A DNA stretch of 64,000 nucleotides from Dasysyrphus tricinctus. Lineage: Eukaryota > Arthropoda > Insecta > Diptera > Syrphidae. The stretch's first letter is position 1; each line of letters opens with the position of its first letter. The position numbers and the translations under genes were made by a program. Positions 23,154-33,680 of the stretch are shown here, one piece after another. Location of the stretch: assembly GCA_963921185.1 (NCBI GenBank), contig OY992532.1, positions 145,353,459 to 145,417,458 on the forward strand, read 5' to 3'. The notes under the pieces were generated by a model. The model ran no database searches. It was not told where the DNA came from and worked only from the letters and a program-made list of their open reading frames with translations.

Positions 23154-23319
23154 TTTCTAAACTTTTTTTACTTTTTTTGAAGGAAAAATGACGGTCATAG
23201 AAATTTTGTTTGAAAATGTCAATCAAAAATTAAACTTTTCTCAACTTTTTGTTTTCTTCTTCTAATTTTTCTTCGAAATATGAATGAATTTATAAGAAAA
23301 ATCGACTTTTATCTTTAAA

Positions 23320-24365
23320 CGCGATTTGCGGCTAAACTAAGCGTCCTAGGGGCATCAAAGTTGACAACTTCAAACTTGATTTTTGACTTAACTAAGCGTC
23401 CTAGCGACTTATAGGTACAGATTCTGTAAACGCAAAGAAACTTTGCATACACCCAACCTCATACCCACCTCAATTCCTATAGTGAGCCCAGACAGGGGGG
23501 TTGCAGGGGGGCAGCATTACCCCCCATACATATCTCACTGTTTATTCGCGTTTATTCGCCACCCAAGGTACTTTTGCTGAAGAGAACTTGAAATTGGCGC
23601 TCAATTATACAATAAATAAACTTAAATCTTTAAACACGATTTGCGGCTAAACTAAGCGTCCTAGAGGCATCAAAGCTTACATCTTTAAACTTGATTTGCG
23701 GCTAAACTATCCGTCCAAGCGACTTTAAATGCAAAAGAAACTGCATAAACCCAACCTCGCACCCACCCCGATTCCTATAGTGAGCCCAAACAGGGGGTTG
23801 CAGGGGGCCAACATGCCCACCCTCCTCAAGAAAACTTGACATTGGCGCTTAATTCATAAATAGCGACTTATAGATCCAGATTCTTTATATGCAAAAGAAA
23901 CTTTTCATACCCCAAATCCTATAGTGAGCCCAGACAGGGGGGTTGCAGGGGGGCAGCATGCCCCCCATACATATCTCACTGGTTATTCAAGTTTATTCGT
24001 CACCCAAGGTACTCTTCCTCATGAAAACTTGACATTGGCGCTTAATTCATACATAACGACTTATAAATCCAGATTCTTTATATGCAAAAGAAACTTTTCA
24101 TACCCCAAATCCTATAGTGAGTCCAGACAGGGGGGTTGCAGGGGGCAGCATGCCCCCCCATACATATCTCACTGTTTATTCAAGTTTATTCGCCACCCAA
24201 GGTACTTTTGCTCAAGAAAACTTAACATTGGCGCTCAATTATACGATAAATAAACTTAAATCTTTGAACGCGATTTGCGGCTAAACTAAGCGTCCTAGAG
24301 GCATCAAAGTTGACACCTCAAAACTTGATTTGCGGCTAAACTAAACGTCGAAGCGACTTGAGGGG
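23320..24365. repeat. Satellite-like tandem array
   Basis: Units contain GATTTGCGGCTAAACTAAGC, GAGGCATCAAAG, CCTATAGTGAGCCC and CAGGGGGGTTGCAGGGGG, with ACATATCTCACTG. The CCTATAGTGAG word starts near 23478, 23777, 23917 and 24111, so units vary through internal deletion (spacings 299, 140, 194). An apparent 109-codon frame at 23924-24253 is translated repeat, not a gene. Confidence 0.85.
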
Positions 24366-24369
24366 TATA

Positions 24370-24865
24370 GTTTGAAAACTCTTCGTTTCCACTTTTTAGA
24401 ATTTTGAGTGAAATGAAAAAAACTGTTAAAAGCTACAAAAATGATATAAGCGATTAGTTTTAAAGCTAAACTATAAGTTAAGGATGACCTTTATCTATTC
24501 CTTAGAGTTTTGATCACATTTGGTGAGCCTACAAATTATAAAAAATCAATTTAATTTGGAAAAGAATAGTTTTGAAAGTTGATTTGATTTGTATGCGAAT
24601 AGATGACTTTTGATTCAGAAGAATATAGGAATAGAGGAGTTTTGAAAATATAAAAACCTCAAAGAAAAAGAAGATTTTTGGTGTAGAATTTGATTTTTAA
24701 GGGAATAGATGAGTTTTGAATTGAACGACGACTAAGTGGAATAGTGTAGTTTTGAAAGAAACACCACTTTTAAAGTACAAAAAAGTTTAGGAAAAAATAT
24801 TATATTTTTATAAATTTTACCTAATTACGTAGATGAAGGACCTTCTAAAGAACATTCCCTCATAC
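24370..24865. repeat. Decayed GAATAG..AGTTTTGAAA repeats
   Basis: About five scattered GAATAGATGAGTTTTGAA-like words between 24560 and 24760; otherwise AT-rich, no gene. Confidence 0.45.
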
Positions 24866-24866
24866 T

Positions 24867-25700
24867 AAGCCTAGTACGCTGCTGATGCGAAACGAAAAAT
24901 CCCATACAAAAATGACACAACGAAATCATAAGCCTAGTACGCTGCTGATGCGAAACGAAAAATCCCATACAAAAATGACACAACGAAATCATAGACGAAA
25001 AATTTAGTTTCACTTTTCGTTCTGCAGTACGCTGTTCGATGAACGAAATTGAAAATTGTTGCATATTTTTTGGATAAGTCTACACTCTTTTTTCGTACAC
25101 AATTAATTACCAGGCCATTTATTGTGTGCGGAAAAATGACATTTGTGTTTTTTCGTGTGTATTTTTGTTGTTTCTTTGCTTCCAGCGTGGCTGTGTGTGT
25201 TCTTTTTTTTCAGTTGGATTTGTTTTGATTTTTTGAATTGGTGTAACTGTCAATGAATATTTTTTCGCTGCGTTTTCGTAAGCATTTCGTTGTCTTGTTG
25301 GAGACCAACTAAAAATTTCGTTTCGCATCAGCAGCGTACTAGGCTATAAACGAAAAATTTAGTTTTACTTTTCGTTCGAAATTTTTAGTTGGTCTCCAAC
25401 AAGATAACGAAATGCTTACGAAAACGAAGCGGAAAAATATTCATTGATAAATTCAAAAAATTAAAACAAATGCAAATGCAAAAAAATCACAAGCAGCCAT
25501 GCTGTAATGAAAAAAACAACAAAAATAAACACGAAAAAACACAAATGTCATTTTTCGCACACAATAAATGGTCTGGGTAATTAATTGTGTGCGAAAAAAG
25601 AGTGTAGACTTCTCCAAAAAATATGCAACAATTTTCAATTTCGTTCATCGAACAGCGTACTGCAGAACGAAAAATATAACTAAATTTTTCGTTTAATTCA
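24867..25700. mobile_element. AGCCTAGTACGC family 2: nested/inverted MITE complex
   Basis: AGCCTAGTACGCTGCTGATG starts at 24868 and again at 24931 (a 63-bp tandem duplication of the end), and its complement ends at 25345; ATA flanks 24931 and 25345. The stretch 25000-25335 is repeated as an inverted copy at 25350-25700 (for example GAACAGCGTACTGCAGAACG). Thus at least two copies lie head to head. No coding frame. Confidence 0.75.
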
Positions 25701-26330
25701 TTCAAAAAAGAATAAATGCAGGTATGTCACTGAATAAATGAGCTCACATTTGAACGATTGTTGGAATGCGTTTATTAATACCAAGTTGCCTTAACTATTT
25801 AGGCATTGACTAGCTGGATAACTGCCCAAGCGTGTTCTAATTTTTGCTAGGGGGGGCAGAAGTAAAATGTACCTACCTTTAAAAATTGAGATTCTAAATT
25901 AGGCATAGTTGCAAAAAATATAATGGCATATAATAAACAGGCACCCGTTAGATATATAAAAATATTATTTTTTTTATCTAATAAGTTTTTTTTCTCTTTA
26001 AACACTTGTAAAAAACGCCGCGGTTACCTCCACTCCCTCCCACTTCTTAGTACCTTCATATAATAAGCCGAAGTGAGTGCAATGTGACGGACGCGTTCCG
26101 CTCGCTGCTCCCATAGGTCAGTTTCAGCATACGCGTGGGTCCATGGTATATTTGTTCCTGTTACTAATTTAGTTTTCGAGTTCTGATTCAAATTTGTGTA
26201 ATGTAAAATTAAATTATTCATTCAAGGAATCGAGACGATATGATGGAGCAATAGCTAAGTGCTAAAAAGCCCAGCGATGATGACGAAAATAGCCAAAATT
26301 CAAATTTTCACGACTGCACTTAATTTATTT
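25701..26330. other. Spacer, no gene seen
   Basis: Contains a G-run (AGGGGGGGCAGAAG near 25850) similar to one at 33437, likely remnants of a shared repeat; nothing else recognised. Confidence 0.45.
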
Positions 26331-26574
26331 ATTTATTTATTTAGCTACAAATTTACAAATTATTAGCTTTGAGATTGAAAAGATCTATAAAGTTCTTCTT
26401 TTAAGCAATATTTTGAAACATTAAAATCAATTACATTAATATATTTATTAAAAGCTGAGCATGCAGCAAGCAAAGGTTCATGATTTCCATAATTCGTTCT
26501 ATTAAATCTTTGATTTAAAAAATCTACAGATCTTAAGGATCGTGAGTAAATATTTAGGTTGAGTTGTGCTAAAA

Positions 26575-27180
26575 GCCTGATTCACAGTGCGACGAGGAAA
26601 CGAGACGTGAGCGTGACGAGATCCCGTCGTTGCTGTCAAACGAATTTCAAACAATGACAGTATATGAGGATATACACAATGAAGCGTTTCTCGTCGTCAC
26701 GTCACGCCAAGAATTCGAAAAATTGAAAAAAAGACGCGACGAGACGACGATTTTCTTTTTTGACAAGTTATTTACATAATGGAAGTATATTTTTAAAGAA
26801 AAAATACTATAACTTGAAATTAAAAGATCAAGTAATTCCTAATCTGTTGTCTTTGAAGCTTTTTTGGATAATTTTTATTATGGGTATTCATGCAACAGCG
26901 TAAACTTGTCGTAATCGTTGTAAAGTTTAAAACTTCGTAATTCTGTCACAATTTGTATGGAAAATTTGACAGATTTACGAAGTTTAAAACTTTACAACGA
27001 TTACGACGAGTTTACGCTGTTGCATGAATACCCTTATTATTTTTATTTTTAACAAAAAAGTTTTCGATGTAAAGAATCTCGCCGCATTGTGAATTGGGAA
27101 ACGATTTTATAACTAGAAAAAGATGACAGCGAATCACGTCACGCTCTCGTCTCGTTTTCCCGTCGCATTGTGAATCAGGC
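26575..27180. mobile_element. 606-bp MITE with GCCTGATTCACARTGCG ends, 5-bp TSD
   Basis: The TIR begins GCCTGATTCACAGTGCGACG and extends over ~33 bp with few changes. TAAAA stands at 26570-26574 and 27181-27185. It is inserted in an RT fragment and itself carries a smaller palindromic MITE. The interior repeats GACGAGAC/GTCTCGTC words. Confidence 0.88.
26882..27033. mobile_element. 152-bp palindromic MITE (GGGTATTCATGCAACAG), copy 1
   Basis: Almost the whole element is one inverted repeat starting GGGTATTCATGCAACAGCGT. TTATTAT is found on both sides (26875-26881, 27034-27040). A second copy is at 34977-35130. Confidence 0.88.
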
Positions 27181-27185
27181 TAAAA

Positions 27186-27377
27186 GATATTCAGAATCAT
27201 CATACACAAATAATATTTTAGCGACTGTTCTTCGATGAGTCAGTGACGGCAAATTAATTTAGGCTAGGCGCTGGTTGTATGGTGGGTAGATGAGTGTTTA
27301 CATCCACGGAAGCGCATAAATGAGAAATCGTTTTTGCACAGATTCCCAGTCTATTCATATTAGTTTGATAACTGACC
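27186..27377. other. RT remnant and spacer before the LOA-like element
   Basis: The first ~55 bases continue the minus-strand RT fragment; the rest shows no gene. Confidence 0.4.
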
Positions 27378-27469
27378 TCCTCGACGGGTTTCCACCTTGT
27401 AGTGGTGGGGAGGCTTACGTTTAGGTTTTCAGCTGGCCAGCTGTGAATTTCTTAGATCTGCTTGAAGAC

Positions 27470-28580
27470 GGTTAAGACGAGTACGGACAGACTCAGGACG
27501 AGCCGAGCTTGAGGACTGCTCAAGGAAAGGTGAAGAAAGGAAAGGACGGCCTCTTGCCTCCGCCTGGCTCTCACCCAACTGCGAGTACGTCCAACCGAGC
27601 TAGGCTAGATGAAAATCCGTCACGGATGGTTAGTACGAGTACGGACAGACTCAGGACGAGCCGAACTTGAGGACTATTCAAGGAAAGGTGAAGAAAGGAA
27701 AGGATGGCCTCTTGCCTCCGCCTGGCTCTCGCCCAACTGCGAGTATGTCCAACCAAGCTAGGCTAGACGAAAATCCGTCACGGACGGTAAAAACGAGTAC
27801 GGACAGACCCAGGACAAGCCGAACTTGAAGACTATTCAAGGAAAGGTGAAGAAAGGAAAGGATGGCCTCTTGCCTCCGCCTGGCTCTCACCCAACTGCGA
27901 GTATGTCCAACCAAGCTAGGCTTGACGACAATCCGTCACGGACGGTAAATACGACTACGGACAGACCCAGGACAAGCCGAACTTGAGGACTATTCAAGGA
28001 AAGATGAAGAAAGGAATGGATGGCCTCTTGCCTCCGCCTGGCTCTCACCCAACTGCGAGTATGTCCAACCAAGCTAGGCTAGACGACAATCCGTCACGGA
28101 CGGTAAATACGGGTACTGACATACTCAGGACGAGCCGAACTCTTGAGGACTGCTCAAGGAAAGGTGAAGAAAGGAAAGGAAGACCTCTTGCCTCCGCCTG
28201 GCTCTCGCCCAACTGCGAGTACGTTCAACCAAGCTAGGCTAGACGACATTACGTCACGGACGGTTTATACGAGTACGGACAAACTCAGGACGAGCCGAAC
28301 TTGAGGGCTATTCAAGGAAAGGTGGAGAAAGGAAAGGATGGCCTCTTGCCTCCGCCTGGCTCCCACCCAACTGCGAATACGTCCAACCAAGCTAGGCCAG
28401 ACGAAAATCCGTCACGGACGGGAACTACGGGAACTGACACACTCAGGACGAGCCAAACTTGGGGACTGCTCAAGGGAAGGTGAAGAAAGGAAAGGATGGC
28501 CTCTTGCCTCCGCCTGGTTCTCACCCAACTGCGAGGTCTTTCTACCAAGCTAGGCTAGACGACAATACGTCACGAACAGT
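27470..28580. repeat. 158-bp tandem array, seven units plus a partial eighth
   Basis: The word ACGGACAG (or ACTGACA) starts at 27483, 27641, 27799, 27957, 28115, 28275 and 28433, a spacing of 158 (once 160). Each unit can be read as protein resembling LRTAQGKVKKGKDGLLPPPG, the same module found twice inside ORF1, but 158 is not a multiple of three, so no single frame runs through the array. Confidence 0.93.
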
Positions 28581-28822
28581 TAGACTGATCAGGAGGTCCG
28601 CAGGTGGACAGCTGAGGATTCTAGGCCAACTAAGAGGAACCCACAACGTAAAAACCATGGACAAGACACAAAACAGAAAACAAACTAGCGGGGATATACG
28701 CTAAACCGTCGGTAGAAGTCGCGGCTGCCGGCGTGGGCTTGGCCCCTCGAAACCAACGAGGGGAGAAGTCGCCAGTGACAAAAAACATTTACAATAAAGA
28801 CAAGAACGACACAAAAACGGAA

Positions 28823-30481
28823 ATGACTGAGGAAGAGGAAGACCTTCTTCTCAACCCCTTTGCCAATCTCGGTGTGGATGATGGGGCCAGCATCATAACA
28901 GTTGACACTGACGACATCAGTGACTCCTGTTCTGTTGCCAGCTCCAACATCTCACGGCTTTCAACTTCTTCAGTACGGAGTAAATACCGCAACTGTAGAA
29001 GAGTGATCGAACGACTTGGCACAAGGAGTTGGGAAGAACTTACGGAACTGGAACGCAAACGACTGCATAACGCACGTGCGCTTCTACAGAAGGAGTCTGC
29101 AATGGAAGTTGGGCCTCTTGTCCTAACACCGGCGAAGGCTACTCCTGTGGAAGACACAAACGCGAACACGCTGATGGGACCACCCAAACCCCCTGCTGGT
29201 AAATCCCAGGTAAGGAAAGGGCCGGCCTTATCAGCTGTGCATGCAAATACTGACACGACAAAAGACAAGATGCATGAACTAGCTCCTGGTCCATCCAAAC
29301 CATCAACCAGTCGTTGCGCGGTGCATACTGCTCCAACGGGCCTGGAAGGTGGGGAGGTAACCACGGGAGTGGATGAGTTAGAGGAGTCGCACTCGGATTG
29401 CGTTCGGGCTCAGAACCCTGAATGCAGTCCGGATGCGTCCACCTCTTCTCAGCCATGGGATTGCAAACCGACCGACTCAACAATGGACTCCGTGAAGACT
29501 GTTTTGGAGGCCCGAGCTGAGCGTCGCAAGCGCAAGGTGAAAGGTCTCCTGGACGATAAGCAAGTACTCCGCAGGCAAAATCGGAACGCTGAGAGGATCA
29601 TCCGGCGGCTAGGTAAGAGGAATCCTGAATCCTTAACGGCCAAGGGAAAGCTAGCCCTGGATAGATCCACTCAGAGACTATCGACCACGACATTAAGCAC
29701 GGGTACGGACAGACGAACCAAGGACAAGCCGAACTTGAAGACTGCTCAAGGGGCGGTGAAGAAGGGAAATGAAGGCCTCTTGCCTCCGCCTGGCTCTCAC
29801 CCAACTGCGAGTACGTCCAACCAAGCTAGGCTAGACGACAATCCGTCATGGACGGATAATACGTGTACGGACAGACTAACTCAGGACGAGCCGAACTTGA
29901 GGACTGCTCAAGGAAAGGTGAAGGTAGGAAAGGACGGCCTCTTGCCTCCGTCTATCTCTCGCCCAACTGCGAGTGGTTCCAAAAGAGCTAGGCACGACGA
30001 CACTACGTCACCAGCTGTTCCCTCACCGGGGAACAAGAAGAAGAAAGCCAAATTCTCCCGGGTGACCATGGAGGTCCAACAGACTGCGATTGCAGACTTT
30101 GGCAACCCTTCAAGGAAACTGACGGATGATCAATGGCAACTGATTGAACTTAGAATTCTGGATGGGGTAAACGAGGCTATCGTCAAGAACAGGCCTCCGC
30201 CACTCTTCGGTAGCCTCAGCACTGTCCACGGATTCAAGGTGATGACATGTGAAGACGGTAACACTCTCACTTGGCTCCGAGAGTTCATCGAGAAGACCGA
30301 AGCTCCTTGGCCGAACGCTCTCCTTCGACTAATCAGTAAGAAGGAAATCAGCGAACTCAGCAGGCCAAAGGCAGTGCTGACACTTAAGGGACCCGTGATA
30401 CCAAGAGACCGGATTGAGCGGAACCTCAAGTGGTTGACTACACAGGAAAAAGACATTAAAGAAGGGCACAAGTTTGCGTGA
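28823..30481 (+). CDS. Retrotransposon ORF1 with DUF4780-like domain
   Basis: First in-frame ATG at 28823; frame open for 552 codons (open upstream to 28733 without ATG). An acidic N-terminus (MTEEEEDLLLNPFANLG) is followed by Ser-rich and basic coiled segments with two copies of RRxxxRxIxRLGxR (about 28998 and 29590). Then come two tandem modules with GLLPPPGSHPTAS (29705-30000; spacing 162 bases, 54 codons, frame-keeping). The C-terminal ~130 residues (DDQWQLIELRILDGV, CEDGNTLTWLREF, LTLKGP) match the pattern of DUF4780, a domain common in insect LOA-type ORF1 proteins. Likely an RNA-binding gag-like protein. The end lies close to a junction with another element, so the C-terminus may be truncated. 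Confidence 0.65.
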   Translation: MTEEEEDLLLNPFANLGVDDGASIITVDTDDISDSCSVASSNISRLSTSSVRSKYRNCRRVIERLGTRSWEELTELERKRLHNARALLQKESAMEVGPLVLTPAKATPVEDTNANTLMGPPKPPAGKSQVRKGPALSAVHANTDTTKDKMHELAPGPSKPSTSRCAVHTAPTGLEGGEVTTGVDELEESHSDCVRAQNPECSPDASTSSQPWDCKPTDSTMDSVKTVLEARAERRKRKVKGLLDDKQVLRRQNRNAERIIRRLGKRNPESLTAKGKLALDRSTQRLSTTTLSTGTDRRTKDKPNLKTAQGAVKKGNEGLLPPPGSHPTASTSNQARLDDNPSWTDNTCTDRLTQDEPNLRTAQGKVKVGKDGLLPPSISRPTASGSKRARHDDTTSPAVPSPGNKKKKAKFSRVTMEVQQTAIADFGNPSRKLTDDQWQLIELRILDGVNEAIVKNRPPPLFGSLSTVHGFKVMTCEDGNTLTWLREFIEKTEAPWPNALLRLISKKEISELSRPKAVLTLKGPVIPRDRIERNLKWLTTQEKDIKEGHKFA

Positions 30482-30485
30482 AAAA

Positions 30486-31330
30486 GACATACACTTGCAC
30501 TTTGCTACATTTATTTCCATAATATTGACACTACACCAATGGAAAACACTATTCAAATCCATTTGCAGCAGTTTATAGTCATCATTATTTATGTAAGATA
30601 AGCGAAGCTTAGCGTCATCGGCGAATATAAGAAGATTAGAATATTTGATTGCACTATGTAAGTCATTTATAAACAATATAAATAGAAAGGGACCTAAATG
30701 GCTTCCTCGAGGAAGGCCGGAATACACAATTATCTTTTTTGATGTTTTGTTTTTAAAATAGACAAACTGTGATCTGCAACATAAGTATGACTCCAACCAA
30801 ACTATAAACCATTTAGGGAGCCCAATGGTCATTAACTTTTTTAAAAGTAAACCATGATAAACGCGGTCAAAAGCTTTTGAAAAATCCAAGTATGCGACAT
30901 CTGTTTGAAATCCATTTTGGTTTTTTACAATGACATCCGAGCAAAACTCCATCAAGTTGGTTGCGGTAGATTTACCCTTCATAAATCCATGTTGATGTGG
31001 CGAAATAACGTTTTTGTATCTTTTTTCAATGGCTTCTAGAATAATTTTTTTCAAACAATTTTGGTATACATGATAACTTAGCATTGCCTCTAGTTGGATA
31101 TATTGGACTTGTTTCCGTTTTTAAATAGTGGCGAAATATATGAGGACTTCCAAACGTTTTTAAGGGCTAATTGATAAGACAAAAACTTAGAAAATAGACT
31201 TAAGAAATAAGACCTTGCACGAAATATTGGGTTTATTCTTCTTGAGTCAATCATTGCTCGCTCATTGCAGGGACATGATTCAAAAACATTCCTTTCTATT
31301 ATGAAAGAAAAAATACAAGTAGGTAACTTA
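30486..31330 (-). pseudogene. CR1/Jockey-like reverse transcriptase fragment
   Basis: Minus-strand frame 31084 to about 30505 has RT blocks QHGFMKGKSTATNLMEF, AYLDFSKAFDRV, GLPRGSHLGPFLFILFIND and the catalytic FADD. Upstream, in another frame, is KSSYISPLFKNG with a stop where NYR is expected. It is truncated at the RT palm/thumb by the junction with the LOA-like ORF1 near 30486. The apparent extra C-terminal residues of the frame are read-through into LOA sequence and do not belong to it. Confidence 0.8.
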
Positions 31331-31347
31331 ACATATTATGAAAGTAA

Positions 31348-33060
31348 CACCCCGACTCCACAGGAGATAATTTCTATCAGGATGCCCATCTTGACAGTAT
31401 GGAGGCGAGCTTAAGGTGGACACCTGCCAATTAAGGCCTAATTCCACCCCGGGCTACCCCCGGATAGTGTGGAAGAATGTCCGACAAGCACCGCCAACTA
31501 CAGTCTCATCTTTTTGAGAAGGTGTTATATTTTTATGTGTTCATCAGCCTGACTAGACTGTGAACCCATATAATTTCGTCACTACCAAACAGAAGAGACT
31601 TTCGTCAGCTTCCAATTGAGATTGCTTTGCAGAACAACTCACTTTGGTAAAGATTTTTTCTATCTAATCAAAGCAGTGTCAGATACTTCAACTGATCGCG
31701 AATTTGATCACAACCACGGCCACCACGACGCACCCCGAAGGTGCCAACCCATCTCACAAGTGTAGGAAACTTGCAAGCCCGTGGTACCTTTTCTTATTTG
31801 CTACTATTATTTGCTACTGTGTAAAGGTCGACCTTCACTAAAATTATGGATATTTTCATATCCAGTAATTTGACATGCGCGTTCATTACTCATGACAAGT
31901 AAATCCCGCAGTTTAGTTAGTTTCTTCGCTTCACACTTTCGTGTCTGCAAAGAAGCAGGGACGAGAACCCTGGATTTGGCGCAAAAAAGCAACCAAGGGC
32001 TGATTAGTTACAGTTCAGCTTACCAAATCAATAACCTGCTGTGTTTCGCCGTATGTACGCTGTAGTGAAGAACCAGGTAAGCAATGTCTCAGGCGGATAG
32101 TAATTCAGTCTTACGATAAATCGTCGTGATCTGGGTAATTACCTCATTGACAAAAACAAACCGGTAGTTCCTACAGGCACCTACGTTGCCCACGTGCCAC
32201 CCCGAGGAGGTTCACAGCTCGGCAATATGAGATTCATATGATAATCATGATGCGGCTGGTTTTTCCGAAGAAAGACCAGACATCACGAACATCATTCCTA
32301 GAGTCCCAATTCGACACGTTCCCATCTTGACAGTAGATATCCAATGGAGTCACTCCGTTTCATCTCTTGTTGGGATGTCAGAGATATCTATCTGCGATTA
32401 TATCTTGACAGAGATCGCTGACATGAATTTTGACAGATGAAGATTTTTTTGCTTGTTGTCTCATTTGCTCTTATTATTCTGTATATCTATCCATATCCAT
32501 TTGTTACAGTTTTTTCTTCGACAAATAGAAAATTTTTTTTATATTTTTGGCAGCTAATTCATTCGGTTTCGCTTTCGTGATTTGTTGGACAAATTTCGGA
32601 AAATTGCGTATTCTTATAAATTCACAATCTCCTGAAGCAGTCAAATAAATCTATATTTAGTAGACAAGTTTAGTTGACAAAAACAAATTTTTGCAAGAGA
32701 TAAAACTGGTGTATACTGCCTGGATTGTAATTTATGTTTTAATCGTCTTATTAATAAATGCTCTAATTATTACCACAATAAAAGTAATAATAACAAAAAC
32801 GATTTATATTTTCAATATTCTCGTTTTTACTAAAAGAAAAATATAGGTATTCGCTTTGCAACCAAAACGATCACAGTCAAATAGCTTGTTTCTTTTTATT
32901 TGTGCGCAAAATACCAGCCATCAAACTCTCGTGCTGTCGTGATATGGAATGAAATATCATAACATGATTTGCCCAGCAGAGATAGAAGACAATGCAAGAT
33001 ATAAATATCTGATATTTAGTTGGAGAGAAATTATCTCGTGTGGAGTGTGGAGTCGGGGTG
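31348..33060. mobile_element. 1.71-kb TIR element with TAA duplication (PIF/Harbinger-like)
   Basis: The left end CACCCCGACTCCACAGGAGA and right end, complement CACCCCGACTCCACACTCC, share CACCCCGACTCCAC and GAGATAATTTCT; TAA is at 31345-31347 and 33061-33063. CCCATCTTGACAGTA occurs near both flanks of the interior (31387, 32321). The centre is more GC-rich and not AT-type spacer, but no transposase or Myb frame is seen; the longest open frame is 61 codons. It could hold captured host DNA. Confidence 0.7.
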
Positions 33061-33063
33061 TAA

Positions 33064-33680
33064 TAGATATTGTCGTTGTGGCACGCGTTTGTAGTCTTTG
33101 TTAAGGATATCTGTTTATCGAGTAGAAGGAAATATAAAAGAGAACAAACTTTATGCGGAAGATTACTTCTTTATGTTTTCTGAAACATGTGCATGTGCTA
33201 AGGAAGATAAAAATTACCTACGTCAACTTTTGCTAATAATTTCATGAGAGGCAGAAAAACATTTTTTGTTGGATATTCAATTATTGAGTGACAAAAATTG
33301 AATTGCATTAGTGGAAGGTTGGTAGGATACCTACATATTTTTATATCTTTTCTGATTCTAAAAATTGAACCACCTCGTAGTCCTGAACATTAAAATTAAA
33401 TTAATGTACAGAAAAAAAGTAAAAACTTGAAATTCTAGGGGGGGGGGGCAAATGCCCCCTCTGCCCCCCCTGCAGGCGCCCATGCTATCTGCTTTATTTA
33501 TCATGATCTGATCCGGATCAGATCATGGCGATAATAAAATGCGGCTATTAACGCTAGTAAAATTTCTACCATTTTGTATAGTTTTTCGAACAATTTTTTT
33601 TTTGTAATTGTTTTAAATCCCGTTTTGTTCATTTATTCATCGTTCGTTGGTCGCTCTAATGTGAATAGTTCTTAAGAGGG
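33064..33680. other. Spacer with G-run and a perfect palindrome; no gene
   Basis: Nothing coding. Contains a G9 run followed by a C-rich stretch (33437-33480) and the 26-bp palindrome at 33502-33527. Confidence 0.5.
33502..33527. repeat. Perfect 26-bp palindrome
   Basis: CATGATCTGATCC followed directly by its reverse complement; no loop. No partner copy seen in the window. Confidence 0.9.

Larger units (their letters stand above)
26331..27240 (-). pseudogene. CR1/Jockey-like RT C-terminus split by a MITE
   Basis: Minus-strand frame from 27240 to 27186, then after the MITE from 26574 to about 26384, reads the typical C-terminal block (YSRSLRSVDFLNQRFNRTNYG, then CLKEELYRSF). It ends with an (ATTT)n-type tail at 26322-26343 on the plus strand. 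5'-truncated. Joining across 26575-27180 is supported by the duplicated TAAAA. Confidence 0.75.
27378..30485 (+). mobile_element. LOA-like non-LTR retrotransposon: 5' region and ORF1
   Basis: GC-richer than its surroundings. It starts near TTTCCACCTTGTAGTGGTGG (27389), a 5' hairpin-like motif, then has a 158-bp tandem array (27470-28580) and ORF1 (28823-30481). ORF2 is absent: right after ORF1 a CR1-like RT fragment on the other strand begins. LOA assignment rests on the ORF1 domain type and is inference. Confidence 0.6.

Noticed and set aside
23924..24253. 109-codon open frame
   Set aside because: It is translated satellite repeat; the peptide repeats with the DNA unit and has no domain.
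24878..24898. CTGATGCGAAACG resembling a hammerhead core
   Set aside because: No stem II between CTGATG and GAAA, and it is part of a MITE end repeated elsewhere.
28789..29364. 191-codon minus-strand frame opposite the LOA-like ORF1
   Set aside because: Serine-rich shadow of the GC-richer plus-strand gene; no motif.
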